The position numbers and the translations under genes are program-made. The notes under the pieces are model-generated. The model was not told the origin of the DNA. It worked only from the letters and a program-made list of their open reading frames with translations, and did no database searches. Positions 21,776 through 33,328 of a stretch of DNA of 64,000 nucleotides are shown piece by piece. Position 1 is the first letter of the stretch. Each line of letters begins with the position of its first letter. Source of the stretch: Larix kaempferi (taxonomy: Eukaryota > Streptophyta > Pinopsida > Pinales > Pinaceae); contig BSBM01000779.1 of the NCBI GenBank assembly GCA_027924585.1, positions 15,296,001 through 15,360,000 of the forward strand, written 5' to 3'.

Positions 21776-23627
21776 CTTACTATCGAAGTATGGAGATGTA
21801 GGTGGGGTATGGAAAACCCTTTTTGCACATAAATGTAACAATTGGGGTATATAAATCTATGGTAGTACGGGTAGGGTAAACCTTCCGCATATGTTGAAGT
21901 TATATATCTCAATTTATATATTATCATGATCCGTGGTGATCATCTTGGGAGAGAATCCTTGTAATGCCTCTGAGATAGGTGGCTGAATGTTTTTGGATAG
22001 TGCTCTCTATGAGAGAGACTTGAGAAAGTGGAAAGTAAACTGTGTTGCAGAATGTATCTCTTTTATTTTTGACAAATAATAATTATGACATTCTTTGGTG
22101 GACGTAGCCCATAGATTTGGGTGAACCACGTATATTGGTCTCTTTCTTTTGTGTACTCGATGTATTTTAAACTACTTGGTAAATGTGTTCTAAAATGGTA
22201 AGTGGCTTCATTAAAGAATGTCTATTACATAAGTTTGCATTTTGAATACTGCTTAAGTGTTTGGTTATATTGGTTATATAATAAACATGAGGATTACTTG
22301 GGTGTTGGAACTAAGACCCCACTTAAAAAGGGGTTTACACTCCTGTATATGTTATGTAATAAATGTTAGAAGGGGAAAAGGGGAATGAACCACATGTTGG
22401 ATTAAAAAGTAACCCTTATGCATGAATGGCTAATCATGTTTAATGTTTAAGTCTTATGAGAACAGTTGTGAGTGAACAAGTGTTTATATACAATGCTACT
22501 TCCGACTTATAGTCAACACATATGTGTTGTGACTAACATCCTTGATTGTTGATGTCGAGGAAATTTTTTTTACCCCATTCCTACAAATGTTGAACTTGGG
22601 AAATGGGTATGTTACAGGAATAAGCTTGAGGGTAATTTTTTGAATTCTCACTCTTTCAAAGAGGTGGTTTGGAATAGATCTTGTTCCTATTTGGAACCCA
22701 AGACTCCCTTCGTTGGAGATTTCATTGCGGATAAATCAAAACATTACTCATTGTTATAGTTGCATTTGTTAGTGATGAAAGAGTACACCAATAACCACAA
22801 AAACAAGGCTTAATCTACAAATTCAAAGGGGTTTTACCACCATCTAAAACTCTCACTAAATGGTTTGTTTCCCATCGAATCACTTCACATGTGGTAAATT
22901 TTTATTCCATAGGTTATTTTATCATCTATTTTCACAATCTGGGAGACCATATAAAGGCCATCAAAGAAGGATTGTAGTTTTAGGGAAAAGTTGGTGTCTT
23001 CTTCAATTTGTGGTTTTTGGATTTCCATTCAACTACGACATCTATAAATGACCCTAGTTTGGGACTATGGATCTCCCCATCCACTTGTGGGTCCATAATG
23101 GATTTTCAAATTTCAAATTTCTTAAGGAAAAATTCTTGATTACCAAATCCAAAGCATGAAGATATTGACATGTGTTCCATATACATGTAGAGCTATGAGT
23201 AAAGGTCTACTATTATAGAGTGTGATGATTCTAGAGAGACCTAATAATTGGACTAGGATAATAGGTATTTTAGGTGAAGAGTTCAACCAAAGGAAATGAT
23301 GCTAAAGGAACCTTGGGGAATAAAATGGCAAAATAACAAACCAAGATGTTGGATGTACTATGAGACAAACGCTCAAAGTGCTACTCCAAAAGAATATGTA
23401 GAACAATAAAAATATGTAACATTAGTGAATGCTCCTATCCCTTACTCTAATAGATGCAATGTGGACATGGATCTAATCATGCCAAAGGAGCCAACCCCTC
23501 CTTTGCAGGTTCTCATGGCTGAAAACCCCCAAGGAGGAATGAAGAGGTGGTGGGAACCATACAATTTAGACCAAGAAAGTGAACCAGACCTTTTGACTAA
23601 TCCAAAGTAAGTGAGAGAGATGATGCT
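21776..23627. other. LTR-like remnant and unassigned sequence
   Basis: About 21950-22200 resembles the 3' part of a copia-type plant LTR: a GAGAGAGACTTGAGA segment, then GGTGGACGTAGCCCATAGATT and GGGTGAACCACGTA before a T-rich end. This GTGGACGTAGG...GAACCACGT signature is common in such LTRs. No paired LTR was found. From 22260 to 23627 I see no gene; a 61-codon frame at 23425-23610 is unconvincing. Confidence 0.35.
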
Positions 23628-23632
23628 ACTAC

Positions 23633-24797
23633 TGTAAAACTTGAGCATATAGATCTAGGCACTAATACAATAGAGATATATTGTGAAAAGAGATCAATAA
23701 CCACAATTCATGTAACAAATGTATTAACATTAATCTTCACATAAAAAGGCTAGAACATATAATAAGAAAGAATGATGTATTTCATTGAGCATTAACCACC
23801 TAGATCCAAATCCTAGGCTCTATCAAGCGCTGAGAGGGATCAAATCTCCCGAGGTGCATTCCCTGGAGAGCTGGAGAGCTAAATTAACTGTTCTTTCGCA
23901 GATCCGATTCTCTGTTCATTGGTTCCTGTTGCAGATTACAAACCAAACTAATGTTTTCTATATTTTTTTATGTTGTTTTGATTTCCATTATATAGCCATT
24001 GATTTCGAAGGTGTTTTTCAAACAAAAATAACGTCGTTAAAAATATATATATTAATGGCCGACTTAATATATCATAAAATATATTACCTTTTGCATTTTA
24101 TTACTTTTTACAAACGTTACATGTTACATCCGTCATACTATTACTTTTTACATTTTATTATATTCGAAAAACGTTACATGTTACAAGATCTCCCCCATAT
24201 CATTACTTTTTATTTTTACATTTTATTATATTTGACAAACATTACATGTTACATCCGTTACATGTTACAAGATCTCCCCCATACTGGGCTATAGAGCGCC
24301 TCTCAGCGCAATGAATGGATGTGAACAATATTTATAGCAAGGCAATTCGAAATAGGCTAGGACGCTATTTGAATTTCTCATGCAATGCATGAGGTTCTAG
24401 TGAGGCTTAACTAGAGGCAAAGACCCTCAGTTAGCCATGCACACTGACTAATATGAGTTACAGTGACCTAAGGCTCCCCACTCACTAGTTCTAACTCAGT
24501 GATGCGCATGCAAATCCCTAAAATATCTCAACTAGGGTGCTTAGGGTTAGTTAGGGTCAGTTAGGACCTAGCTTAGTGGTGATCATCTAGTCCTCAACTA
24601 GTTACAGACTCAATCATTCCTAAAATCAGGAAACAATTCCTCAATTTAGGGAATGCACCCCAAAATTAAGGAATGCACCCTCAAAACTAGGAATGCATCA
24701 TAGGGGTGACTCGGGTGGTCAATTTGGATGGGGTTTGGACCACTAGAGCCATCAAGTCATGGTCTAGGTAACTAGGTAGAGGGTTTCTCCCCTAACA
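23633..24797 (-). repeat. 3' LTR of copia-type element, with 514-bp insertion
   Basis: On the minus strand it starts TGTTAGGGGAG and ends TTTTACA, like its partner at 31982-32621. It is longer because 23796-24309 is absent from the partner. Confidence 0.85.
23796..24309. mobile_element. 514-bp insertion within an LTR
   Basis: Comparison with the other LTR (32140-32160), which keeps the empty site, places this insertion exactly between ATTAA and AATGAATGG. AA is present on both sides. GCGCTGAGAGG (23827-23837) near the left edge is inverted as CCTCTCAGCGC (24299-24309) at the right edge. The interior has imperfect direct repeats containing GTTACATGTTACA and AAGATCTCCCCCATA. It may be a short non-autonomous DNA transposon. 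If the inverted repeats mark its true ends, 31 extra bases on the left are unexplained. No coding capacity is seen. Confidence 0.55.
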
Positions 24798-25262
24798 CCC
24801 CCCCATAATCCTAACTAGGTGAGAATAAAAAAAATGGGTCCTAGCAATTCGCAACCATATTAGGTACCCATGCAGACATAAAATTATCTAAAATCTAGGT
24901 AGGAGGGAGAAAAACACATGGGAACCCACCCCACCATAAAAGAGAATGTAAAAATAAGTGTAGGTTAACCTACTTAGGGGTGACTCAGGTGATCAATTTG
25001 GATGGGGTTCGTACCACTAGAGCCATCAAGTCACATTCTAGGTAACTAGGTAACTAGGTAGAGGGTTTCTCCCCTAACACCCCCCCATAAGCCTAATTGG
25101 GTGAGAATAAAAAAGAATGGGTCCTGGCAATTCACAACGATATTAGGTACCCATGCATACATAAAAATTCTCTAAAAACTAGGTAGGAGGGAGAAAACCA
25201 CATGGGAACGCACCCCACCATAAAAGATAATGTAAAAAGAAGAGTAGGTTAACCTACTCAGA
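24703..25262 (-). repeat. Tandem duplication across the LTR/internal junction
   Basis: A 274-bp unit beginning TAGGGGTGACTC at 24701 repeats at 24975 and ends near 25262 with AGGTTAACCTACTCAG. Each copy contains the end of the LTR, the C-run that is the purine tract on the minus strand, and adjoining internal sequence. The element therefore has two purine-tract/LTR-start junctions in a row. Confidence 0.8.
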
Positions 25263-25741
25263 AAGTTTGTGTGGAAATTGGTGACTAGTAGGAGCAAAGG
25301 TTGTAGCTCCAGAGTCTAAAGAGACATATTGTAGGTCTTATTCAATGGGAACTTGATTTGGGACAAGCTCTCCAATGGATTCTTCAATTTGGGAAGCTTC
25401 CGAATCAGGGATGCATGGAGTAGAAACTGTTGAAAGTGCATATATGCAACTGGCTTTCTTCAATGTGGCAACTTTCTTGTTGTGCTCCTTCTCTTCCTTT
25501 TCTTCAAAAAACGTTTTGTACCTGCAATATTCTTCTTTACGTGGTCCTTTATTGCAATAATGGAACCATGGCTGCTCCTCTTTGGTCTTGTCATCATCGG
25601 AGTTGAAATCTTCATGAGAAATCCTTAGTTATTGCTCCATTTTTCCCTTGTATGAGGGATTTTGCTTGCTTGTGCCCTTATTCCCCTCATTGACTTCAAG
25701 TGCATGCACCTTTAATGTCTTTTGGAGGCCCATTTGTGAGA
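25263..25741 (-). pseudogene. Copia gag C-terminus and protease start, remnant
   Basis: On the minus strand, downstream of the nested element, the frame reads a Lys/Glu-rich linker and a damaged zinc knuckle (WFHYCNKGPRKEEYCRYK, which has lost its first Cys). It then reads a Glu/Lys stretch and finally SLDSGATTFAP, the aspartic protease active-site motif, before coding similarity ends near 25270. Stops occur near 25640 and 25350. Everything expected after the protease motif is missing and the sequence passes straight into the 3' non-coding region. This is the second half of the gag whose first half lies at 31296-31969. Confidence 0.6.
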
Positions 25742-25746
25742 GCTTA

Positions 25747-27517
25747 TGTAATGTCCCCATTCCAATAATTGCGTAGTAAGACAATCCCATCAATCCTACT
25801 AGTTTCCTAGGTTGGATGGGGACATTTGGAATTGCAATAAGGAAGCTAATAAATGATGTTTAGACATTAGAAGGGTTCAATTATTTAATAAATAAGTTGA
25901 ATAAAGAAATTCAAGAGAAATTCTAGGTGGCAAGTGGTTTTGAAGACATATGGAGGATGTGGGACCCACACTAGCTTGATTTTTCAAGGACACATGGCAT
26001 CTCTCTCTTGCCAATTCGAATTCATGAGAAGGTGAACATTCTTGGGTGAGTTGGTAAGCCATACACATGGAATTGAGCATCTTAGGTCGAATTGGAATGG
26101 ATTGGTAACCTCCATGGAAGAGGAAAAGTCAAATTGGAAGCTTGTGGACACTTGGGCTAGATTCCCTAGCCCCTATGACAACAATGATGGAGCATCTATG
26201 GCATCTATGAAAAATTGCAGATCTGACCTCTGACATCTGACCATTATGACATGTCAGCCCCAAAAATAGGCTCCAAGAGGGCGCTCATGGGAGTTGGAGA
26301 AGCCAAAGATACCCCCACTCGAATTGGTGGAAGGTGGAAGGCTAGGAAAGGTGAGACACATGGAAAATCTTCATCCCTTACCCTAATTTGAATTGGATTG
26401 AGTTTATGGATGGATTGGGAACCTTAGAAGGATAAGGATGTTTATAAAATACAGGAATAAATCAAGAGAAGGTATTTTTGATGGTTTGAGAAAAATTGCA
26501 TTTGTGAAGATAGAGCTAGTGGATGACTAGTTTCTTGCCTTAGCCAATTTCGAGGGTGAAAGATTCCCATCCAAGTTGGTGTTTGGAGAGACCACTTAGG
26601 TATTTCATGGTGCTTTAATGGAGTTTGTATTTGTATTTAGCAACTACAGGGAAGCTTGTGGTTTGGTTTAGTGCAGCACTTTCTCTCAACTATTTTCAGT
26701 TTTGATGGCATATTCACACTCCTTGAGGGATTGCGCTTTGGGTGAGCTCTTGTACTCATTGGGAGAGCTTCATATGATGTATTTCTGATTGTAATATATT
26801 TACATCCTCTTTTCTTCATATTTAGAGAGTCTCAGGTCGAAATATCCATTGGTTGTATGTAAAAATGTTGATTAATGAGCAAATAATGACCATTTCCCCA
26901 CTACATTGATGTATACCATTATGATGCTAATGATTTCGAATGAAAGGATGATTATATGATACATTTGTGATTAATAGTCTTCCATGGATGTATATTATAA
27001 GTTTCATATACAGTACTTGAGCATTTGAAGTCTTTTCACTCAATCTATTTGCATTTTGAGAAGAAATAGGGCCATTTCCCCAAGGGTCGAATTGGTGATT
27101 TTTGCAGCTGAATGGGAGAGGGTTGGAATAGATATAATAATAAATTAATGGTACACTGGGAACATTATTAGCATCCTTAATACATTCCCTACCTCTTTTC
27201 AAAAATTCGAGAGAGTTTGGAATCATTTGGAAGGCCATTTTCAGTGTTTACCCAGGGGGGATTTGATGCACAATTTGCCAGTTAATTTCCATACATTGAA
27301 TAGAATATAAAACAAGTTTGCATAAGTATTTGGAGGGTTATAAATCATCCCTGAACCTAATATTCAAGTCTCAATATCATTCATATACCCTTGCAGAATA
27401 TTTGAGAGCATTTGGGGCAAATTGGAGACCTAGGCATCAAAACTAGTCAAAGGTCGAATTTGGGGAAAAAGTGAAAAATTGGTCATTTTAATAAATTTTT
27501 TAAAAAGGGTCATTACA
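25747..27517 (+). repeat. 5' LTR of the gag-protease element
   Basis: It starts TGTAATGTCCCC and ends GTCATTACA. Compared with the 3' LTR it keeps about 10 bases (around 27087) that the 3' LTR lacks near 30866. Short open frames inside are shared by both LTRs but look like chance. Confidence 0.92.
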
Positions 27518-27518
27518 G

Positions 27519-27530
27519 TGGTATCAGAGC
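27519..27530 (+). other. Primer binding site (tRNA-iMet)
   Basis: TGGTATCAGAGC, one base after the 5' LTR, is a perfect match to the usual initiator-Met primer site. Confidence 0.9.
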
Positions 27531-27657
27531 ATGTTCTTGGCACCTGATGGTCTTAAAAAGAATTCAAAATAATAAACCACCACCCTTTGAACCAGTAGTT
27601 GAAGAGGCTTTTGTTGAAGAAGAGGTAGTAGAAGAAAAATAGTTTTTTTTTAAAACC

Positions 27658-29551
27658 ATGGGTAGAGAGGAGGATGAAAATTTAAGACATAAGGAGGAAC
27701 TTGTTGAAGCCTTAAAACCATGTTTTGATGGAATTACCATGGGTATGCAATAGATGAGTAGAAAGTTGATGAAAGGATTGGAATTGTTGGGTATCCAACT
27801 TGCAGGCAAAGGGATGATGGGAGATAACAGTGGTTCACACTCAGGAGAAAAGAAGAACATGGGTGAGTATATTTTCTCAAGTACAGGACCTCATAATAGA
27901 CCTGATGAATTTCAAAGCACACAAAGGCATACTACACCTAAATTTCTCACACCCAAAGAAGAGCCTGATATTCAGGAGGATTATAGTAAACTAGCAAACG
28001 AATGGAATGGGTTGAGTGAAGAATGTAAAAGAGGTCTACCATTTAGTCAATACATTGATGCTATATATAAAATGAAAAGGAAGGAGGACAATAGGAGTCC
28101 ATTCAAAAACAAAGAATTGAATGGTGCTATTAGTAAAATGTCAGTTCCTACTTTTGATGGTTCCTCTCAAAATTCTACTAATGCTTGGGTGCAAAAATTA
28201 GATGTGTATTTTCAGCTGAATCCTATGTTGGAAGAGGATGCATTAAAAATGGCTATTTTGCACTTGGAAGGAGATGCCAATGAATGGTGGTTCCATGGCC
28301 TGAAAAATTTGGGTCACGATCAGGTTAACACATATGGAGAATTCGTTGACAGGGTACTAGAGAGATTTGAACACAAAGATCCAGAATTGCCTTTCAAGGA
28401 ACTAGCTCAATTGAAGCAAACTGGGACCCCCCACTGAATATCTGTTGGAATTTCAAAAATTATTAGTCAAGGTGGCTGATATATCTATGGGAAGGTTGGT
28501 ATTGTTGTTCACTGAAGGTTTGGATGAACCCTTAAAAGGTTTGGTCAAATCCCACAAGCCAACTACATTAAAAGATGCAATGAGCTTGACTAGGGATCTC
28601 CAAAATGTGCTTCCTAGAACGAGATTTCCTCCAAAGCCTGGCTTCATAATTGAAAAGAAACCTTGGCAAAGAGATGCATCTGATAAGAAGCCATGGCATG
28701 AAGATAAATATGGAAAGGATAAGAAAGAGGAACTAAGCAGGGAAGAGCTCAGAAGGAAGAAATTGTGTTACTCATGCTTCCAACCGTGGGCACCAAGACA
28801 TAAATGTGCTAAGGGAAAGGCCCAATTCATTGAAGTATTTTATGATGATGGGTATGAAGGGGGCATGGAGGAAGAAGGACATACTTCAGCCCACGAAGAG
28901 GGATATACTAAAACAGAATAAGGGAAACAAGAGGTGAAGCATCCCTCACCCACCAAAGTAAGAATGGTAGTACTTTCAGCAGTACCTCGATATCACACTA
29001 TTCGATGCAAGGGTGTGGTACTAGGACAAAGAACTTCAGTTTTGGTAGATGGAGGAGCCACACACAACTTCATTGATGCAGACATGGTGGAGATGAGGAA
29101 GATACCTATTGAACCATTCGATGGATTCACAGTTGTCATTCCCGGTCACAACACAATGGAGTGCAAAACATGGATTCCACAGCTGCAAGTCACCGTAGGT
29201 AACTATACTTTTGTTGATAGTTTTTATGTGGTTGATGTTGATGATACTAATGTGGTTTTGGGAGTGCAATGGTTGTATTCAATAGGAGAGCATACAGTAA
29301 ATTATCAAATTCCTGAAATGAAATTCCAAGATTCAAAAGGAGTAGTAAGGGTTGTGAGAGGGCAACACACCTATCCGATTCAGGTAGTTTCTTCCCACAG
29401 CATGAAGCACCGGAATAGAAAGGTTTTGGAAGACATTCCTCATAGAAGGCCACCTGATAGAGGAGGAACAAGTTTGCATCATGGTAAATTGAGATTGCTT
29501 GAGGGCAAGCAATCTTGGGTGGGGAGGACTATAATGTCCCCATTCCAATAA
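27658..29551 (+). pseudogene. gag-protease polyprotein, Ty3 type
   Basis: ATG at 27658 opens the gag. An in-frame TAG at 27751-27753 follows Met-Gln. The capsid-like domain (about 28140-28600) contains VPTFDGSSQ, GDANEWWFHGL and VDRVLERFEH. An extra C in the C-run near 28430 shifts the frame to 28445 onward. A Cys-rich nucleocapsid motif of the plant Ty3 type (CYSCFQPWAPRHKC) lies near 28767-28810. A TAA at 28919 interrupts the linker. The protease has LVDGGATHNF, with Gly where Ser or Thr is usual after the catalytic Asp, and later VVLGVQWL. The frame ends in the 3' LTR. Gag forms the particle and the protease would cleave it; polymerase functions must come from elsewhere. Confidence 0.8.
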
Positions 29552-31290
29552 TTGCATAGTAAGACAATCCCATCAATCCTACTAGTTTCCTAGGTTGGAT
29601 GGGGACATTTGGAATTGCAATAAGGGAGCTAATAAATGATGTTTAGACATTAGAAGGGTTCAAGTATTTAATAAATAAGTTGAATAAAGAAATTCAAGAG
29701 AAATTCTAGGTGGCAAGTGGTTTTGAAGACATATGGAGGATGTGGGACCCACACTAGCTTGATTTTTCAAGGACACATGGCATCTCTCTCTTGCCAATTC
29801 GAATTCATGAAAAGGTGAACATTCTTGGGTGAGTTGGTAAGCCATACACATGGAATTGAGCATCTTAGGTCGAATTGGGATGGATTGGTAACCTCCATGG
29901 AAGAGGAAGAGTCAAATTGGAAGCTTGTGGACACTTGGGCTAGATTCCCGAGCCCCTATGACAACAATGATGGAGCATCTATGACATCTATGAAAAATTA
30001 TAGATCTGACCTCTGACATCTGACCATTATGACATGTTAGCCCCAAAAATAGGCTCTAAGAGGGCGCTCATGGGAGTTGGAGAAGCCAAAGAGACCCCCA
30101 CTCGAATTGGTGGAAGGTGGAAGGCTAGGAAAGGTGAGACACATGGAAAATCTTCATCCCTTACCCTAATTCGAATTGGATTGAGTTTATGGATGGATTG
30201 GGAACCTTAGAAGGCTAAGGATGTTTATAAAATACAGGAATAAACCAAGAGAAGGGCTTTTTGATGATTTGAGAAAAATTGCATTTGTGAAGAGAGAGCT
30301 AGTGGATGACTAGTTTCTTGCCTTAGCCAATTTCGAGGGTGAAAGATTCCCATCCAAGTTGGTGTTTGGAGAGGCCACTCAGGTCTTTCATGGTGCTTTA
30401 ATGGATTTTGTATTTGCAGGTAGCAACTACAAGGAAGCTCGTGGTTTGGTTTAGTGCAACACTTTCTCTCAACTATTTTCAGTTTTGATGGCATATTCAC
30501 ACTCCTCGAGGGATTGCGCTTTGGGTGAGCTCTTGTACTCATTGGGAGAGATTCATATGATGTATTTATGATTTTAATATATTTATATCCTCTTTTCTTC
30601 ATCTTCAGAAAGTCTCAGGTCAAAATATCCATTGGTTGTATGTAAAAATGTTGATTAATGAGCAAACAATGACCATTTCCCCACTACATTGATGTATACC
30701 ATTATGATGCTAATGATTTCGAATGAAAGGATGATTCTCTGATACATTTTTGATTAATAGACTTCCATGGATGTATATTATAAGTTTCATATACAGTACT
30801 TGAGCATTTTAAGTCTTTTCACTCAATCTATTTGCATTTTGAGAAGAAATAGGGCCATTTCCCCAAGGTGATTTTTGCAGCTGAATGAGAGAGGGTTGGA
30901 ACAGATATAATAATAAATTAATGGTACATTGGGAACCTTATTAAAATCCTTAATACATTCCCTACCTTTGTTCATAAATTTGAGAGAGTTTGGAAGCATT
31001 TGGAAGGCCATTTTCAGTGTTTACCCAGGGGGGATTTGATGCACAATTTGCTAGTTAATTTCCATACATTGACCATAATATAAAACATGTTTGAAGAAGT
31101 CTTTGGAGGGTTATAAATCACCCCTGAAACTAATATTCAAATCTCAATATCAGTCATATACCCTTACAGAATATTTGGGAACATTTGGGGCAAATTGGAG
31201 ACCTAGGCATCAAAACTAGTCAAAGGTCGAATTTGGGGAAAAAGTGAAAAATTGGTCCTTTTAATAAAATTTTAAAAAAGAGTCATTACA
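29530..31290 (+). repeat. 3' LTR of the gag-protease element
   Basis: It pairs with 25747-27517. Its first dinucleotide has mutated from TG to TA, which fits G-to-A change. It ends CATTACA and is followed by the GCTTA duplication. Confidence 0.92.
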
Positions 31291-31295
31291 GCTTA

Positions 31296-31969
31296 TCTTG
31301 TTCTTGAAGGAGGGAGGCAACAAAAGCATCCAAATTAGGCATTTCGTAGGAGGCTCCAAGAGCCAATTTAGTAGAATGAAAAGTAGATTCAAATATATCA
31401 TAATCAAGACCCAATTTGGAGAGAATAGGGAGTACCATTTGTGAGTCATCTTTCCTGATCTTACACATCTTGGGTTGCAAAAGAACTTATTTGAACTTGG
31501 TGAAAAATTCTTGAATAGAGTCAAAATCACTTGGTCTCAGGTTCATTAGTTCCACCTCCAATTGATGGCCCCTCATTTCATCTTCTGTTCTAAATAGGGT
31601 GGACAACGCAGTGCAAACATCATTTGGAGTCTTTTTGGCTTCAATGTGGTAGAGTAGGTCTAGATAAATATAATAACAAAGCAACTCGAATGCTTCATCC
31701 ATTCTATTCAAATATTTAGACTTTTCAATTGTTGAATTTGGTTCCACCTTTGTCTCCATTGTTATCCGATAGAGCCGCTTCATCCTCAAGAGCATCTCTA
31801 CTCTTGATTTCCATTCATAATAGTTGAAGGGAGTTAGAATCTATCGGGGAGATAGGAGATCCATGGATGCAAAGAGCTCTTTGATGGCTGTAAAATCCCT
31901 TCGTCAACTTGCAATATCTCGATCCTTGAAACAAATCACTAGAACACTGACTAGTTTAGCATCCCTATA
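31296..31969 (-). pseudogene. Copia gag N-terminal part, remnant
   Basis: The minus strand reads a UBN2/gag-like protein of copia elements: LNRMDEAFELLCYYIYLDLL, ALSTLFRTEDEMRGHQLEVE and LMNLRPSDFDSIQEFFTKFK (about 31795-31487). After a frame change it continues PKMCKIRKDDSQMVLPIL, then ALGASYEMPNLDAF to 31296. There the nested element interrupts it; the reading continues at 25741. Gag packages element RNA. Upstream, between the primer site and 31795, the frame is decayed. Confidence 0.65.
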
Positions 31970-31981
31970 GCTATGATACCA
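31970..31981 (-). other. Primer binding site of copia-type element
   Basis: The minus strand reads TGGTATCATAGC, one mismatch from the initiator-Met site, directly next to the LTR end. Confidence 0.8.
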
Positions 31982-32621
31982 TGTAAAATTTGAGCATGTA
32001 GATTTAGGCTCTAATATGTAAGAGAGATCAACTGTGAAAAAGAGATTAATAATCAACAATTCATGTAACAAATGTATTACCATCAATCATCACACAAAAA
32101 GGCTAGAACATATAATAAGAAAGAATGATGTATTTCATTGAGCATTAATGAATGGAGGCAAACAATTTTATAGTAAGGAAATTCAAATTAGGTCAAGAAG
32201 CTATTCGAATTGCTCATGTAGTGCATAAGGTGCTACTGAGGCTTAATTAGAGCTAAGACCCCCAGTTGGCCATGCACACACACTAATATGAGTTACAGTG
32301 ACCCAAGACTCCCCAATCACTAGTTATGACTGAGTGATGTATATGCAACTAACTGTATGTGCATGCAAATCCCTAAAATCTCTTAACTGGGGCGCTTAGG
32401 GTTAGTTAGGACCTAGATTAATGGAGCACATCTAGTCCTCAACCAGTTATAGACTCAGTCACTCCTAAACTCAGGGAACAATTCCTCAAATTAGGAAATG
32501 CACCCTCAAAACTAGGAATGCATCTGAGGGGTGACTTAGGTGGTCAATTTGGATGGAGTTTGGACTACTAGAGCCATAAGTCATGGTCTAGGTAACTAGG
32601 TAGAGGGTTTTTGCTCTAACA
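31982..32621 (-). repeat. 5' LTR of copia-type element
   Basis: A 640-bp LTR that reads TGTTAGAGC to TTTTACA on the minus strand. ACTAC follows at 32622-32626. It preserves the uninterrupted sequence into which 514 bp were inserted in the partner LTR. Confidence 0.88.
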
Positions 32622-32626
32622 ACTAC

Positions 32627-33328
32627 AATGTCCATAACTCTCTCAATTTAACCCATTGAATGGAAATAAATCTAAAGAAAACAAATGGATGATGCCACCA
32701 TACAAGATCCATAATTTAGAGATGTATATGTAGGTGTCTATATTTAGAAGTAATAAAGCAACCAATTAATTCAAATTATGACATTTGCTTATTAAAATTT
32801 ATAGTTACATACAAACTCATATAAAAAGCTAAAAATTAATTATTTAAACTTGGATTTAACTCTCTAAAGAACATATATTTAAAACAAAACCTAAAATAAT
32901 GAATAATTGTAAATCTATTTATTAACAATAAAATTTATTTTATTATAATTTAAATTCTATAAATTAATAGATTCTTAAGGGCTTAGCTAATACAACAATA
33001 TGCTAAGTAATAAAATTCATTTTTTGAGTAAATTATTTCGGAGCTATATATTCATTAAGTTAAAAGATAACAGTCCATGCCGCAAACACTTAAATTACAC
33101 CCAAATATATACATAAACACCTTTCCTAGCAAAAGGGCATTTTTTACTCATTTGCATTTGAAATAAAGAAATTTCAAGGACTGCCGCCTACGCTCCAAAA
33201 TTTCAAATCTCCCTCCCATCTTCAATTTAAAATCAAAGCCTCGCTGCCCTCTATATGTTGCAAGCCTCGCAACTCTGTAGCTCACACTTTCAAAGCGATT
33301 AGCAGCAGCATTCCAAGCCACTTCAGAA
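32627..33328 (+). promoter_or_regulatory. Upstream region of SLBP gene
   Basis: The 0.7 kb between the transposon and the SLBP start is AT-rich to about 33140 and then becomes more balanced, as expected where transcription begins. AATATATACATAAAC near 33103-33117 is a possible TATA region. I see no secure E2F or histone-type promoter element, and the transcription start is not determined. Confidence 0.35.

Larger units (their letters stand above)
25747..31290 (+). mobile_element. Ty3-type gag-protease-only LTR element
   Basis: Direct LTRs 25747-27517 (1771 bp) and 29530-31290 (1761 bp) are highly similar. Five-base duplications GCTTA lie at 25742-25746 and 31291-31295. The primer site TGGTATCAGAGC is at 27519-27530, and a purine tract GGGTGGGGAGGAC precedes the 3' LTR. 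The 2.0-kb interior encodes gag and a retropepsin only; reverse transcriptase, RNase H and integrase are absent. This fits the described TR-GAG class of non-autonomous plant elements, though with a protease added. It is inserted in the gag of the copia-type element and is therefore younger than it. Confidence 0.92.
23633..32621 (-). mobile_element. Copia-type gag-only LTR element with nested insertion
   Basis: The element runs on the minus strand. Its 5' LTR is 31982-32621 and its 3' LTR 23633-24797. Five-base duplications ACTAC lie at 23628-23632 and 32622-32626. The primer site TGGTATCATAGC (31981-31970) adjoins the 5' LTR, and a purine tract TGGGGGGG adjoins the 3' LTR. The interior holds only a gag remnant and the start of a protease motif. 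Integrase, reverse transcriptase and RNase H are absent. A whole second element (25747-31290) is inserted in the gag region. Subtracting that insertion and later gains, the element was under 3 kb, a non-autonomous derivative. Confidence 0.85.

Noticed and set aside
23785-24294. 169-codon plus-strand frame
   Set aside because: It starts in LTR sequence and runs through the AT-rich repeats of the 514-bp insertion; composition and context argue against a gene.
30225-30602. 125-codon minus-strand frame inside a 3' LTR
   Set aside because: The same region in the 5' LTR is not kept open to the same length; no motif.
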